This document shows positions 15,577 to 24,989 of a DNA stretch of 64,000 nucleotides, in pieces. This DNA is from an uncultured Acetatifactor sp. (GTDB lineage: Bacteria > Bacillota > Clostridia > Lachnospirales > Lachnospiraceae): positions 1 to 64,000 of the forward strand of contig CANQBS010000005.1 in the NCBI GenBank assembly GCA_947589075.1, read 5' to 3'. Under the pieces are notes generated by a model. That model was not told the origin of the DNA, did not search any database, and was given only the letters and a program-made list of their open reading frames with translations. Within the stretch, counting starts at the first letter, position 1. Every line of letters begins with the position of its first letter. The translations under genes and the position numbers were made by a program.

Positions 15577-18500
15577 TCAACCCTTACTTAACAGTTCCCG
15601 CAAAAGCGCAAGCATTCTCTCGATGTCGATGGGCTTAGGCAAATGTCCGTTCATGCCGGCCTCCAGCGCCTTTTCCTTATCCTCTTCAAAGGCATTGGCC
15701 GTCATGGCAATAATGGGGATGTTGGCCAGCCCGGGATCTTTCAGGGTGCGGATCTCCTTTGTAGCGGCATACCCATCCATGATAGGCATCTGAATATCCA
15801 TCAGGATCAGATCATAGGTTCCGGGTGCGGCTCTGCGCACCATATCCAGGGCGATCTGACCGTTTTCCGCACATTCCACCAGGAAGCCGGCTTCTCCCAG
15901 AAGCTCAACGGCGATCTCCCGGTTAAGCTCATTATCCTCAGCCAACAGGATACACTTTCCGACAAAATCATCCTCCGTACTGATAAGCTCCCTTTCTTCA
16001 TTTTCTTCTGCAAAGGAACTCAGGCTGCGCTCCAGGGTACGATGCAGATCAGAGGCAAAAAGGGGCTTGCTGATAAAGCCGGTGACTCCCGCCTCTCTGG
16101 CTTCCTTTTCAATATCGGACCAGTCATAGGCGGACATCAGGATGATCGGGGAATCCTCTCCCACGATCCTGCGGATCTGACGGACGGTCTCCACGCCGTT
16201 CATATCAGGCATGGCCCAATCAACGATATAAACCTCATAGGGATCCGCCAATTCAATAGCTTCCCTGGTCTTGGCAACAGCTTCCTTCCCGGACAGGGTC
16301 CATTCAGCCTTAAGACCGATCTGCCTGAGCATCTTGGACACGCTCTGGCAGCTGACCATATCATCGTCCACCACCAGACCTCTCAGATGATTCAATTCCG
16401 CAATAGGCGCCGGATCCTGGTGTTCACTGGTAAAACGCAGCTCCAGATTCACGGTAAAGGTTGTGCCCTTCCCGGGCTCGCTGCACACGTCAATGGTGCC
16501 CCCCATCATATCCACGATATTTTTCGTGATCGCCATTCCGAGACCGGTTCCCTGAATTCCGCTGACGGTGGAGGTACGCTCCCTGGTAAAAGGCTCGAAT
16601 ACGGTTTTCGCAAATTCCGGGCTCATGCCGATACCGGTATCGCTGACACGGAATTCATAAACGCCATAGCCCTGTCTGGAAGATGGCTTCTGGGTGACGC
16701 GAAGAGCCACCTTTCCTCCCGCCCCGGTAAATTTAATGGCGTTGGAGGTCAGATTCAGCAGAATCTGGTTGAGACGGAGCCTGTCGCAGAAAACCTCCTC
16801 GTCCACAACATCCACAATATCGATGAACAGCTCCAGCTGTTTGGCGTGAATGTCAGACTGAATGATATTGCGCAGTCCCTGGAGGATATCCGCCAGATTT
16901 TCCGGTCTCTCTTCAATGGAGATCTTCCCGGACTCGATCCGGCTCATGTCCAGCACATCATTGATCAGGGAAAGCAGATGATTGGAAGCCTGGGCGATCT
17001 TGGCAAGATAATCCTGAGCCCGTTCCCTGTTGTCCAGATGAGTGGTGGTCAAAGCTGTATAGCCTATGATGGCGTTCATGGGCGTTCGGATATCATGGGA
17101 CATATTATTTAAGAAGGAAGTCTTGGCCTTATTTGCGGCGTCCGCTGCCTGAAGGGCATGGGACAGCTCCTCCGTTTTCTTCTCCAGCTCGCCGGTGGCA
17201 AGCTCCACCTTCTTTTTCAGCCGCTTCTGGTTGCGGGTCCGCACTGCCAGCATGGTGACGGCAAAAAGCAAAAGAAGGATCAGGGCAGTGCCCAGAATAC
17301 CGTAAATGGGATTGCGGTACAAAAAAGTCCACAGACTTATGTCTGTATCCCATCCCGCATCCACTTCCCGAGCCACAATGGCATCCAGCCTGGCGTCACT
17401 GATGCTGTCCACGCTCTTATCCAGCAGGGACAACAGAAAATGTCCGTTGGGAATATCCGCCCCCACAGCGAAGGAAAAGGCCGTTCCTCCCATGACAACG
17501 GACACCAGACGGTTACGGGCATCCTCCCGCACATATTTTTCCGCGGTATAGGAATAAAGGATCGCCGCATCCGCCTCTCCCTCCAGAACCGCCTCCACAC
17601 ATTCATCCGCTGAAGCGCAGGCGATCAGAGTGCTTTCCGAATAGCGGCTGGCCACATAAAGACCAAGAGAATCGGAACGATCCACCATGGCGATCCGTTC
17701 CACGCTCCCGGTAAAGTCACTCAGGGTCAGACGGGCAAAGTTCGTCTGGAAATAGGGATCTGTGATCTTGTAGCCTTCCTCCTCCGCCAGATAATAATCC
17801 CCTGCAAAGTCCAGCACCACATCTGCCTCACCTTCTTCCCGCAGCTTGTAATACTGATCCTTGTCTTCCACAGGAATAAACTCATAATTCAGGGAAAGGC
17901 TCTGGGCAAGGTTCTTAAAAATAGCCGGAAGCACGCCGTATGCCTGACCCTCCCGGAAATACGCGTAGGGCGCCCTTTCCGGGTTGAACAGAAGCTGCAG
18001 GGGCTTGCCGGAATCCCGTAAGGACTCTAAAAAGGCCCGTTCCTCCGCATTCAGCACCACAGCTCCCGTCCGATCTGTGGAATAATAGGTATCATGCAGA
18101 CTGTTGCGCCAGTTGGGTTCCGTCAGATCCATTTCATCAATGGCAGCGTTGATCCGCGCCATCAGATTCCCCCGGTCTTTCCGGACACAGATATAAAAAG
18201 GACTGGCATCAAAGGATTCCAAAAGCCATTCATTTTTCAGAAGGCGCAGGCTGCCTGTAACGACGGCGTCCACCATCTCATTCTGCAGAGCGGCGTTGAG
18301 CTCATCCTGGGTATCATAATATTCCGGCTGAAAGGAAAAGCCATGCTCTTGTGCAAAACGTTCAAAATTCGCGTTTTTGGAATTGCCTACCAGCATTCCT
18401 ACCGTGATGCCGTCATAAGTAGCGTAATCTCCCTCCACCACTTTCTCACAGCCTGCCTTCACCGTCATAATGGTAGAATTGGAACCGATATCCTGATTGG

Positions 18501-18846
18501 AAAAAAGGAACTCCTCCTCCCGCTCCGGCGTTTTGGATACGGAGGTGACGATGTCCACCTCTCCGCTCCTGAGCATATCCAGCGAATCCGCATAGCTTTT
18601 CTCGTAGCCCACATATTCATAGATCCAGTTCTCATGAGCTGCCAGATGCTGCAGGAATTCATAACCATAACCGCTCCGGCGTCCGTCCTCCCCCATATCA
18701 TGGTAGCCTGACAGGGCAAAAAAGCCTACTTTCAGAACCTCCGAAGGCTGTGCCGCCAGCGCTGTCGCTGTCTGGCACATAGGAGCCAGAATAAGGGCAG
18801 CTATGGTAAAACAAACAGTAAAATACAGCAGGAATTTTCTTTTCAT
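15577..18846 (-). CDS. Hybrid sensor histidine kinase with two substrate-binding domains
   Basis: A 1089-residue membrane kinase. A signal peptide (about 1-31) leads to two extracellular SBP_bac_3-type domains in tandem (about 37-260 and 280-500), similar to amino-acid binding proteins. A membrane helix lies near 512-533 and a coiled coil follows. HisKA has the phosphoacceptor His584 in NNMSHDIRTPMNAIIGY, and HATPase has N, G1 (DTGIGM) and G2 (GTGLGM) boxes. Two receiver domains follow with phospho-accepting Asp876 (IVDWAMPDMNG) and Asp1017 (LMDIQMPIMDG). No output domain is fused, so a separate partner is needed. It is probably a chemosensor for a small solute. GAGG precedes the ATG. The phosphatase gene follows 4 nt later. 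Confidence 0.9.
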   Translation of the reverse strand: MKRKFLLYFTVCFTIAALILAPMCQTATALAAQPSEVLKVGFFALSGYHDMGEDGRRSGYGYEFLQHLAAHENWIYEYVGYEKSYADSLDMLRSGEVDIVTSVSKTPEREEEFLFSNQDIGSNSTIMTVKAGCEKVVEGDYATYDGITVGMLVGNSKNANFERFAQEHGFSFQPEYYDTQDELNAALQNEMVDAVVTGSLRLLKNEWLLESFDASPFYICVRKDRGNLMARINAAIDEMDLTEPNWRNSLHDTYYSTDRTGAVVLNAEERAFLESLRDSGKPLQLLFNPERAPYAYFREGQAYGVLPAIFKNLAQSLSLNYEFIPVEDKDQYYKLREEGEADVVLDFAGDYYLAEEEGYKITDPYFQTNFARLTLSDFTGSVERIAMVDRSDSLGLYVASRYSESTLIACASADECVEAVLEGEADAAILYSYTAEKYVREDARNRLVSVVMGGTAFSFAVGADIPNGHFLLSLLDKSVDSISDARLDAIVAREVDAGWDTDISLWTFLYRNPIYGILGTALILLLLFAVTMLAVRTRNQKRLKKKVELATGELEKKTEELSHALQAADAANKAKTSFLNNMSHDIRTPMNAIIGYTALTTTHLDNRERAQDYLAKIAQASNHLLSLINDVLDMSRIESGKISIEERPENLADILQGLRNIIQSDIHAKQLELFIDIVDVVDEEVFCDRLRLNQILLNLTSNAIKFTGAGGKVALRVTQKPSSRQGYGVYEFRVSDTGIGMSPEFAKTVFEPFTRERTSTVSGIQGTGLGMAITKNIVDMMGGTIDVCSEPGKGTTFTVNLELRFTSEHQDPAPIAELNHLRGLVVDDDMVSCQSVSKMLRQIGLKAEWTLSGKEAVAKTREAIELADPYEVYIVDWAMPDMNGVETVRQIRRIVGEDSPIILMSAYDWSDIEKEAREAGVTGFISKPLFASDLHRTLERSLSSFAEENEERELISTEDDFVGKCILLAEDNELNREIAVELLGEAGFLVECAENGQIALDMVRRAAPGTYDLILMDIQMPIMDGYAATKEIRTLKDPGLANIPIIAMTANAFEEDKEKALEAGMNGHLPKPIDIERMLALLRELLSKG

Positions 18847-18916
18847 GCTTAAACCTCATTCTCCCAATTATTTTCAGATCATGCTCAGGGCATTATTCTT
18901 TCTCCGTCCCCAATGA

Positions 18917-20815
18917 TTACACCAGATTGGCCGCTCCGATGATCCCCGCGGTATTGCCCAGGGTCGCTTCCGTCAGTTCCGGAATCTCGCCCCTTCTGCC
19001 GCCATAGCACTCCGTCTTCATTCTCTCCCGGATGGGCGCAAGCAGATAGTCCCCCTGGGCGGAAACGCCTCCTCCCACCAGGACCTTCTGGGGCCTGAAC
19101 AGATTCACCAGATTGATGATGCCGCTCCCCAGCTTCTTTCTATAATTGGCGATGAGATCATCGCTGACCGCATCCCCTTCCTTTGCCGCTTCAAACGCCA
19201 TTTCCACGCGAAGCTTCTCCAGGGCGCCGCCGCATTTCTCCCATAGAGAGGTTTCCTGCCCCGTCTCCATGACCCGCTTCATATCCCGAAGCAGGGCAGT
19301 CGCGGAAGCATATGCCTCCAGGCAGCCTCTCCGTCCGCAAGTACACAGCTCGCCGTCCTCCACGATGACCGTATGGCCGATCTCACAGCCGCCTACCAGC
19401 TTTCCTTCAAACAGCTTTCCGTCGATGACCACGCCGCCGCCTACGCCGGTTCCCAAAGTAAGCATGACCACATCCTGACAGCCTTTCGCCGCTCCTGCCA
19501 CCGTCTCTCCCAAAGCCGCGCAGTCCGCGTCATTGGCCACATAGACCGGAACCGGCAGATATTTCTCCAGCTCGGCAACCAGGGGCACATCCTCCCAACG
19601 GATATTGTTGGAATATATGACCACGCCGTTTTTCCGGTCCACCGTGCCGGGCATCCCAACGCCCGCGCCGCTGACCCGTTCAATGGGAATCTGCTCTTCC
19701 ACAAGGAGGGCATAGGTCGCTTCCCCGATGTCCTTTATGACCTCCTGCCAGCTTCTGTCGGCAAGAGTAGGAATGGACTTCTGGGCGATGATATTCTGTT
19801 CTCCGTCCACAAGACCGATCTTCACATTGGTGCCGCCGATGTCGATGCCCACACGCACAGGATCCTCTTTGGGACCGATGGTAGTCACAAGGGCTTCACA
19901 TTTGCCCGCCACTTCATATTCCCCGCTGCCGGCAGGCAAAAAGAAGCTGTCGCCCTTCCGGAACTCCATCACATCGCCGCCGCACTGAATGGTGCCGCTG
20001 CCCTCTAAAAACAGGATGCTCATAAAGGAGCTGTCATCCACAAAGCCCTCCATCTCCTTCATCAGACAGCCGTCCAGATTTAATTTATCCACTGTAAAAT
20101 AATCACAGCTTGCCACATGGGGATTGCTGCTCTTACGCTTCACCACAGGACCCCGGTTGGTCACATCCAGAGCCTTGGCAATGTGCAGATCCCTCTTTTT
20201 TCCGTCCTTCCCCACACGCCCGTAATCGTAAACACGATAGGTCACGTTGGAATTCTGCTGGATCTCCGCGATCACAATATCCTTGCCGATGGCATGAATG
20301 GTCCCCGACTCGATGAACAGCACATCCCCTTTATGGACAGGCACCGCGTTCAGCACCTCAAGCAGGGTATCCTCTTTGATCCGGCGCTCAAACTCCTCCC
20401 TGCTGATCTCTTCCTTAAAACCATAGTAAAGGAAAGCGCCTTCCCTGCAGTCGCAGATCACCCACACCTCTGTCTTGCCGTACTGCCCCTCGTTCTGCAG
20501 GGCGTACTGATTGCTGGGGTGAACCTGAATGGACAGATTATCCTTCGCATCAATGAGCTTGATCAGAATCGGGAAATCCTTGAACCTTCTGCAGTTTTTC
20601 CCCAGGACATCCCGTCCCTCGGCCTCAATGTATTCCGCCAGGGTCTTTCCGGCATAAACCCCGTTGGCGATCCTGGAGGGACCGTCCGGATGGCAGGAAA
20701 GCTCCCAGCTCTCCGCCAAAACCTCTCCGTCATACTTCTTATTATATTCCTCTACCAGTCTGTGGCCGCCCCAGAGATAGTCCTTAAAACTGGGGTTCAA
20801 ACGTAAGATACCCAT
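18917..20815 (-). CDS. Mannose-6-phosphate isomerase fused to ROK sugar kinase
   Basis: A 632-residue two-enzyme fusion. Residues 1-315 are a type I ManA-like cupin isomerase (fructose-6-P to mannose-6-P), with LIKLIDAKDNLSIQVHPS and the zinc-site GTIHAIG region. Residues 322-632 are a complete ROK kinase, probably glucokinase or mannokinase: VGIDIGGTNVKIGL at 322, LTLGTGVGGGVV, the ROK zinc motif CTCGRRGCLEAYAS and a C-terminal GGGVSAQGDY. There is no stop or frame change between the parts. A kinase making hexose-6-phosphate joined to the isomerase that uses it would channel mannose into glycolysis; this is inference. AAGGAGGAGG precedes the ATG. A large palindrome lies upstream. Confidence 0.88.
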   Translation of the reverse strand: MGILRLNPSFKDYLWGGHRLVEEYNKKYDGEVLAESWELSCHPDGPSRIANGVYAGKTLAEYIEAEGRDVLGKNCRRFKDFPILIKLIDAKDNLSIQVHPSNQYALQNEGQYGKTEVWVICDCREGAFLYYGFKEEISREEFERRIKEDTLLEVLNAVPVHKGDVLFIESGTIHAIGKDIVIAEIQQNSNVTYRVYDYGRVGKDGKKRDLHIAKALDVTNRGPVVKRKSSNPHVASCDYFTVDKLNLDGCLMKEMEGFVDDSSFMSILFLEGSGTIQCGGDVMEFRKGDSFFLPAGSGEYEVAGKCEALVTTIGPKEDPVRVGIDIGGTNVKIGLVDGEQNIIAQKSIPTLADRSWQEVIKDIGEATYALLVEEQIPIERVSGAGVGMPGTVDRKNGVVIYSNNIRWEDVPLVAELEKYLPVPVYVANDADCAALGETVAGAAKGCQDVVMLTLGTGVGGGVVIDGKLFEGKLVGGCEIGHTVIVEDGELCTCGRRGCLEAYASATALLRDMKRVMETGQETSLWEKCGGALEKLRVEMAFEAAKEGDAVSDDLIANYRKKLGSGIINLVNLFRPQKVLVGGGVSAQGDYLLAPIRERMKTECYGGRRGEIPELTEATLGNTAGIIGAANLV

Positions 20816-20850
20816 AAAAGCCTCCTCCTTTTTGCTCTTGTCTTAATTGA

Positions 20851-20984
20851 TAATTGCGAAACTGCAGCTTTCTGGGACGGTGTAAGTCAATATAGACAAA
20901 AACGGGCTCCGATGCGGTGGCAAGTCGCCCTTATTTTGTCTATATTGCCTTCCACCTGTTTTTAAGATAGTCGTTTTGCAATTA
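20851..20984. repeat. 134-bp imperfect palindrome, MITE-like
   Basis: The two halves are inverted copies about 58 nt long. The outer ends match (TAATTGC, A-rich) and the inner CAATATAGACAAAA (20888-20901) is perfectly inverted at 20934-20947. About 30 nt lie between. It contains no gene. It could be a small non-autonomous mobile element or a large RNA hairpin in the leader of the ManA-ROK gene. Confidence 0.6.
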
Positions 20985-21049
20985 CCTCTATTTTGTTTTA
21001 ATATTACAATAACGGTCTGCAATCTTCAAGCTTTAATATCCGGGAAATC

Positions 21050-21709
21050 TTATCTTCCCTCCAGGAAACGGAAGGGCTTTTCTGCATCCATCTGTAAAAA
21101 CAGCATGCACAGATAAGCTCCCCGGAGGGAAACTTTTTCCTCCCTTAAGATCCGTCTGACCTGCTCCTTATCGGCTAACAGCACCCGAATCCGTTCGGAG
21201 GTCTCACACGCCTGGCCTCCTTCCGTATCGGCTGCTTTTTTCAGCCCTTCCACATTTTCCACCGTGCCGAACACGGCGGCGCTGGCTTCGTCGGTCAGTC
21301 CGGGTCCCATGAAAAAAGGTCTGCGGAAACAGGCGTCTCCGCCTGTGTATTCCACAAAATCCAGGCCGGTCTCCTCCTTCATCTCCCGAACCGCCGCCAT
21401 ACCGGCAGTCTCCCCCGGATCCACCAGTCCGGCCGGAAGGGCATAAATCTCCTCATCCAGGGGATAACGGTATTCCCTTATCATAACCAGCCTGGGCTCT
21501 TTTTCCTTCGTCACCGCATAGATCACGATTCCCTCCGGCTCCAGAGCCTTCGTATAAAGCTTCAGGTCCTTTTCCCCGTTTCTGGAGGCGAAATAATAAT
21601 CAAATCTCTTCCCTTTCGTATCCAACGCATCGATATGATACAGATTCAGATGGGGATTATCCGTCAGCTTCTGTACGCCTTCTATTTTTTTCTCCGACTT
21701 TTTTTCCAC
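21050..21709 (-). CDS. NUDIX hydrolase, ADP-ribose pyrophosphatase-like
   Basis: Predicted hydrolase of nucleoside diphosphates linked to another moiety, most like ADP-ribose pyrophosphatase, which yields AMP and ribose-5-phosphate. The NUDIX box is complete: G-x5-E-x7-REMKEETGL, within LPAGLVDPGETAGMAAVREM. The preceding YRYPLDEEIYALPAG is typical of the ADP-ribose branch. I start it at GTG 21709, with GGAGGGG five nt upstream, giving 219 residues; the 35 in-frame residues further upstream are hydrophobic, lack a ribosome site and are probably untranslated. The C-terminal part carries a family-atypical insert rich in Glu and Ala (about residues 155-170). Confidence 0.8.
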   Translation of the reverse strand: MEKKSEKKIEGVQKLTDNPHLNLYHIDALDTKGKRFDYYFASRNGEKDLKLYTKALEPEGIVIYAVTKEKEPRLVMIREYRYPLDEEIYALPAGLVDPGETAGMAAVREMKEETGLDFVEYTGGDACFRRPFFMGPGLTDEASAAVFGTVENVEGLKKAADTEGGQACETSERIRVLLADKEQVRRILREEKVSLRGAYLCMLFLQMDAEKPFRFLEGR

Positions 21710-21869
21710 TGCTTCCCCTCCGGCATCATAATACGCAATATATCCTGTACAGAATAAATGTAATAGATAAGGTATATACACGATAAGGGAAGCCTTGTGA
21801 CCTCCCTTATTCATATCCCATATTTTATCGGTATCGTATACCTTTGCCCGGCATTTTTTCAGCTGCTCC

Positions 21870-22148
21870 CTACCTGGGGGGCCTGTGCTTCATATCCTTA
21901 ATGGGAATATTGGCAAACAGCGCCGGCACCGTACCGTTGCCGCCCTCTGATTCCGTCTCCGTGATCTGAATATCCAGCCCCTGGGGATCGATGTCCATAT
22001 ATTTGGAAATCACCTCAATGATATCGTTTTTGATCATCTCCATGATCTCAGGAGAGCAATTGGATCTGTCCGACACCAGAATGAACTTCAAACGATCCTT
22101 TGCCACTTCCCCGGAACCCTTTTTGCGAAAAAGATCCATCAATTTCAT
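21870..22148 (-). CDS. minE: Cell division topological specificity factor MinE
   Basis: A 92-residue partner of MinD that stimulates its ATPase and keeps the MinCD inhibitor away from mid-cell. The N-terminal amphipathic helix (MKLMDLFRKK) and the anti-MinCD stretch KDRLKFILVSDRSNCSPEIM are typical, and the C-terminal dimerisation part contains DIDPQGLDIQITE. It is last in the minC-minD-minE order, 15 nt after minD. GGGGAGGG precedes the ATG. Many Firmicutes use DivIVA/MinJ instead, so having minE fits Clostridia. Confidence 0.95.
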   Translation of the reverse strand: MKLMDLFRKKGSGEVAKDRLKFILVSDRSNCSPEIMEMIKNDIIEVISKYMDIDPQGLDIQITETESEGGNGTVPALFANIPIKDMKHRPPR

Positions 22149-22163
22149 ACTGATTCCCTCCCC

Positions 22164-22952
22164 TTATTTCTTGAATAAATCCTTCAGCTTGCCGATCAGA
22201 CCCTTTTTTGCATCCAGATCCATGAAGGGAACCTCTTCCCCAAGGATTCTGCTGCAGATATTATAATATGCCTGGCCTGCAAGACTGCTGCCGCCCACAA
22301 GGGGTTCGCCCTGGTTCGTCGCCACCACGATCTGCTCGTCGTCCGGCACAACGCCGATGAGGTTGATGGAAAGGATATCGCACACATCCTCCACCTTCAG
22401 CATATCCCCGCGCTTTACCATATCCATGCGGATCCTGTTGATAATGAGGTCGATCTTCTTCATCTCTCCGGCTTCCAGAAGTCCCACGATCCTGTCCGCA
22501 TCACGGATGGCGGATACCTCCGGGGTAGTCACCACCAGAGCCCTGTCCGCGCCCGCTACCGCATTCTTGAAGCCCTGCTCGATCCCTGCCGGGCAGTCCA
22601 GAAGCACGTAATCAAATTCTTCTCTCAGTTCATTCACCAGCTCTACCATCTGCTCCGGAGTGACAGCATCCTTGTCCCGGGTCTGGGCAGAGGGAAGGAG
22701 ACATAATTCAGGATATTTCTTGTGTTTGATCAGAGCCTGTTTCAGGCGGCACTTGCCTTCCACCACGTCCACCAGATTGTATACAATACGGTTCTCCAGC
22801 CCCAGCACCACATCCAGATTCCGAAGGCCGATATCCGTATCGATCATTACAACCTTTTTATTCAACATTGCAAGACCCATACCCACATTCGCCGTGGTAG
22901 TGGTCTTGCCGACACCGCCCTTTCCAGACGTGATCACGATAACTTCACTCAT
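22164..22952 (-). CDS. minD: Septum site-determining ATPase MinD
   Basis: A 262-residue deviant Walker ATPase that binds the membrane in its ATP form and recruits MinC. The motif VITSGKGGVGKTTTTANVG is at the start, followed by VMIDTDIGLRNLDVVLGLEN and YVLLDCPAGIEQG. The C-terminal amphipathic membrane-targeting helix is KKGLIGKLKDLFKK. I start it at ATG 22952, with AGGAGG nearby; an in-frame ATG twelve codons upstream lies before that site. It sits between minC and minE in one operon. Confidence 0.96.
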   Translation of the reverse strand: MSEVIVITSGKGGVGKTTTTANVGMGLAMLNKKVVMIDTDIGLRNLDVVLGLENRIVYNLVDVVEGKCRLKQALIKHKKYPELCLLPSAQTRDKDAVTPEQMVELVNELREEFDYVLLDCPAGIEQGFKNAVAGADRALVVTTPEVSAIRDADRIVGLLEAGEMKKIDLIINRIRMDMVKRGDMLKVEDVCDILSINLIGVVPDDEQIVVATNQGEPLVGGSSLAGQAYYNICSRILGEEVPFMDLDAKKGLIGKLKDLFKK

Positions 22953-23000
22953 TTTCCTGTCTCCTCCTGTGTTTTCCTCAGTTTTCACTTTATTGTATCC

Positions 23001-23813
23001 TTACAGCTTATCAAGGCAGCCCTTCGTCATGGGCTCCACGTAGATCGTGCCCTCCCGCGCCACTGCGATCTGGGGAGAATAGGCTCCCTGGACTGTTTTT
23101 TCCTTTTTGAACAGATGCCTGCCGTCCTTTACCTTATCCGGGCTCTTGGCGATTACATCCCCAATCTGCAGCTGAATGGGCTGCATATCCAGGGCAAAAA
23201 TGAAGCAGCTTTGGTCTCCGTTCATCCCTGCGCAGGCGTTTCCCTTTAAGGCTCCCAGCACCACCACATTGCCTGCGGACTCTATCCTGGCCCCGGGATT
23301 CACATCCCCGATCAGGGTAACGCTGGCCGGACACTCCAGCACCTGCCCGGAACGGAGATTTCCTTTATAAAAACCGCCCTGCAGATCAACTGCAGACGCT
23401 TTCTCCGTATGCTCGGAACGCATTTTTGCCAAAGAAGTCCTGGGGCGCTCTTCCGCTTCAGCGGGCATGGGCTGCTGGACCTTCCTTATGATCCGCCTCT
23501 TTGGCGTCCCTGCGGATGCCCCGGCCTCCTCTAAGCGGTTCTTCATCCGTTCTTCCTGCAGACCCCCCTGATCCATAATGCTGACGATCTGGATGTCACT
23601 GTTTTCCATGATCGCATCCACGATCTTTATTTCTTCCTCGGAAGACAATACCCTTCCGCTGAAGGAAACGGCCATTTTGGCATTTTTAAAAAAATTGCCG
23701 GTTTCCCTGAACTTCTCGCCAATGATTTGCAGCAGCTCCTGGAAAGGGATCTGGTCGCTTAAGATCAGCTCCATCCCATATTTGTTGCTCTTAATCACTA
23801 CTTCTTTTGTCAT
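23001..23813 (-). CDS. minC: Septum site-determining protein MinC
   Basis: A 270-residue FtsZ-assembly inhibitor and first gene of the min operon. The N-terminal domain (about 1-105) is the FtsZ-binding part. A Pro/Arg/Ala linker follows, and the C-terminal beta-helix (about 160-262) has GDVNPGARIESAGNVVVLGA and ALKGNACAGMNGD, which bind MinD and dimerise. CGGAGGA precedes the ATG. The linker is longer than in enterobacterial MinC. Confidence 0.94.
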   Translation of the reverse strand: MTKEVVIKSNKYGMELILSDQIPFQELLQIIGEKFRETGNFFKNAKMAVSFSGRVLSSEEEIKIVDAIMENSDIQIVSIMDQGGLQEERMKNRLEEAGASAGTPKRRIIRKVQQPMPAEAEERPRTSLAKMRSEHTEKASAVDLQGGFYKGNLRSGQVLECPASVTLIGDVNPGARIESAGNVVVLGALKGNACAGMNGDQSCFIFALDMQPIQLQIGDVIAKSPDKVKDGRHLFKKEKTVQGAYSPQIAVAREGTIYVEPMTKGCLDKL

Positions 23814-23854
23814 ATTCTCCTCCGAATATCTGTTGCTGCCTGTTGAACTCTTTT

Positions 23855-23883
23855 ATTATAACGTCTTTCTGAAAATATGAAAA
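23855..23883 (-). promoter_or_regulatory. Probable promoter of minCDE
   Basis: On the minus strand TTTTCA (23878-23883), a 17-nt spacer and a consensus TATAAT (23855-23860) lie 42 nt before the minC start. The -35 element matches only four of six consensus bases. Confidence 0.5.
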
Positions 23884-23951
23884 GCATTTTTTGTAAGAAA
23901 GACGAAAAATTTGTCGCCGATCCAAAGAAACGGATATACTATCCTTGCTCA

Positions 23952-24722
23952 TTAAACGGCTCTCCCTGCGCCTTCTATCCAGGCGCAGACAGGATAATGG
24001 TCGGAAAGGTATAGACCATCCTTTTCATCCGTCCATTTTTCCACGGCGCTGCAGACCAGTCCTTCACTGATATAAATATAGTCGATGCAGCAGGGCTTTG
24101 CGCCTCTCTGATAGCCATGATAGGTGATACCGATTCCCTCTGCCGCATTGGTGAAGGAAGGATATTTCTTCATCACCGCCATCTCCTCGCTGTCCGGCTC
24201 CGCGTTCATATCCCCGGTAAGGATCACAGGTGCCTCCGGGAAAAAATTGTTCTGCCGCAAATGCTCCATGATCTGAGTAAGCCCCTGGATCCGCGCCTTT
24301 GGTCCCTCATGATCCAGGTGGGTATTGGCCACCCTGAACACAAGACCCGTCTCCATGTCTTCAAACACCGCTTCCGTACACACCCGGGGACAGATACTCT
24401 GATCCGGATAACGGGAAGCCGGAAGAAACGGGGTTTCCGACAGCCAGTAAATATCCAGCTTCATCAGATTGATCCGCTCTTTGCGGTAGGCAATGGCAGT
24501 CTGCTCATCCCGAAGGCTCCTGTCCCTTCCGCAGCCGACTATGTAATAATCCGTAAGCTCCTCCTTCAGCCATGCCGCCGCATGGGGCAAAACCTCCTGG
24601 AAGCAGATGATGTCCGGCTGCTCCTTCCGCAGCTTTTCCAGAATAAAAGGCTTGCGAAAGCAGAAATTATTGTTTCCGTCCTGTCCATTGTCCAGACGGA
24701 TATTAAAAGTGACGATCTTCAT
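23952..24722 (-). CDS. Endonuclease/exonuclease/phosphatase (EEP) family protein
   Basis: A 256-residue Mg2+-dependent phosphohydrolase of the EEP fold, which includes exonuclease III, DNase I and phospholipid phosphodiesterases. Key motifs: VTFNIRLDN at the start (metal Asn), ICFQEV (metal Glu), LTGDMNAEPDS (catalytic Asp and Asn) and LSDHYPV (catalytic His) near the end. There is no signal peptide or membrane helix, so it is probably cytosolic. The substrate cannot be decided. ATG 24722, with GAGGA 8 nt upstream, is preferred to an ATG five codons earlier. Confidence 0.85.
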   Translation of the reverse strand: MKIVTFNIRLDNGQDGNNNFCFRKPFILEKLRKEQPDIICFQEVLPHAAAWLKEELTDYYIVGCGRDRSLRDEQTAIAYRKERINLMKLDIYWLSETPFLPASRYPDQSICPRVCTEAVFEDMETGLVFRVANTHLDHEGPKARIQGLTQIMEHLRQNNFFPEAPVILTGDMNAEPDSEEMAVMKKYPSFTNAAEGIGITYHGYQRGAKPCCIDYIYISEGLVCSAVEKWTDEKDGLYLSDHYPVCAWIEGAGRAV

Positions 24723-24840
24723 GGATTCTGTCCTCATCCTGTCCTTTGTACATGATTGATACTGCTCCTTCTATTTTACATAAAAACAGCCGGATAGCAA
24801 GTTTTTTTTGAAGAAATGTGCGCCGGCTTTGGCGCATAAT

Positions 24841-24876
24841 AAAACAGGCTGCGCCGATGTCCGCCGGCACAGCCTG
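24841..24876 (-). terminator. Terminator after the aminotransferase gene
   Basis: On the minus strand a stem of CAGGCTG with CAGCCTG, extended by GCCG/CGGC, is followed by TTTTATT. It lies about 115 nt beyond the stop of the branched-chain aminotransferase gene. A smaller TGCGCC/GGCGCA hairpin follows. Confidence 0.75.
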
Positions 24877-24989
24877 CACTGTCATATCAATTTCTTTTTA
24901 ATTATGCTTTTCATGGAAAACCAGAATTCATTCCTGAATTTTGCTCATCCATGGTTCACTCCAAAAAGGACTTTGCTGGATTACAGGAT

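Noticed and set aside
15643-17112. Long open frame on the plus strand (489 codons).
   Set aside because: Antisense to the receiver and kinase domains of the hybrid kinase; no motif and no ribosome site.
21710-21814. 35-residue N-terminal extension of the NUDIX protein.
   Set aside because: It is hydrophobic and lacks a ribosome site, while GGAGGGG sits directly before the GTG at 21709.
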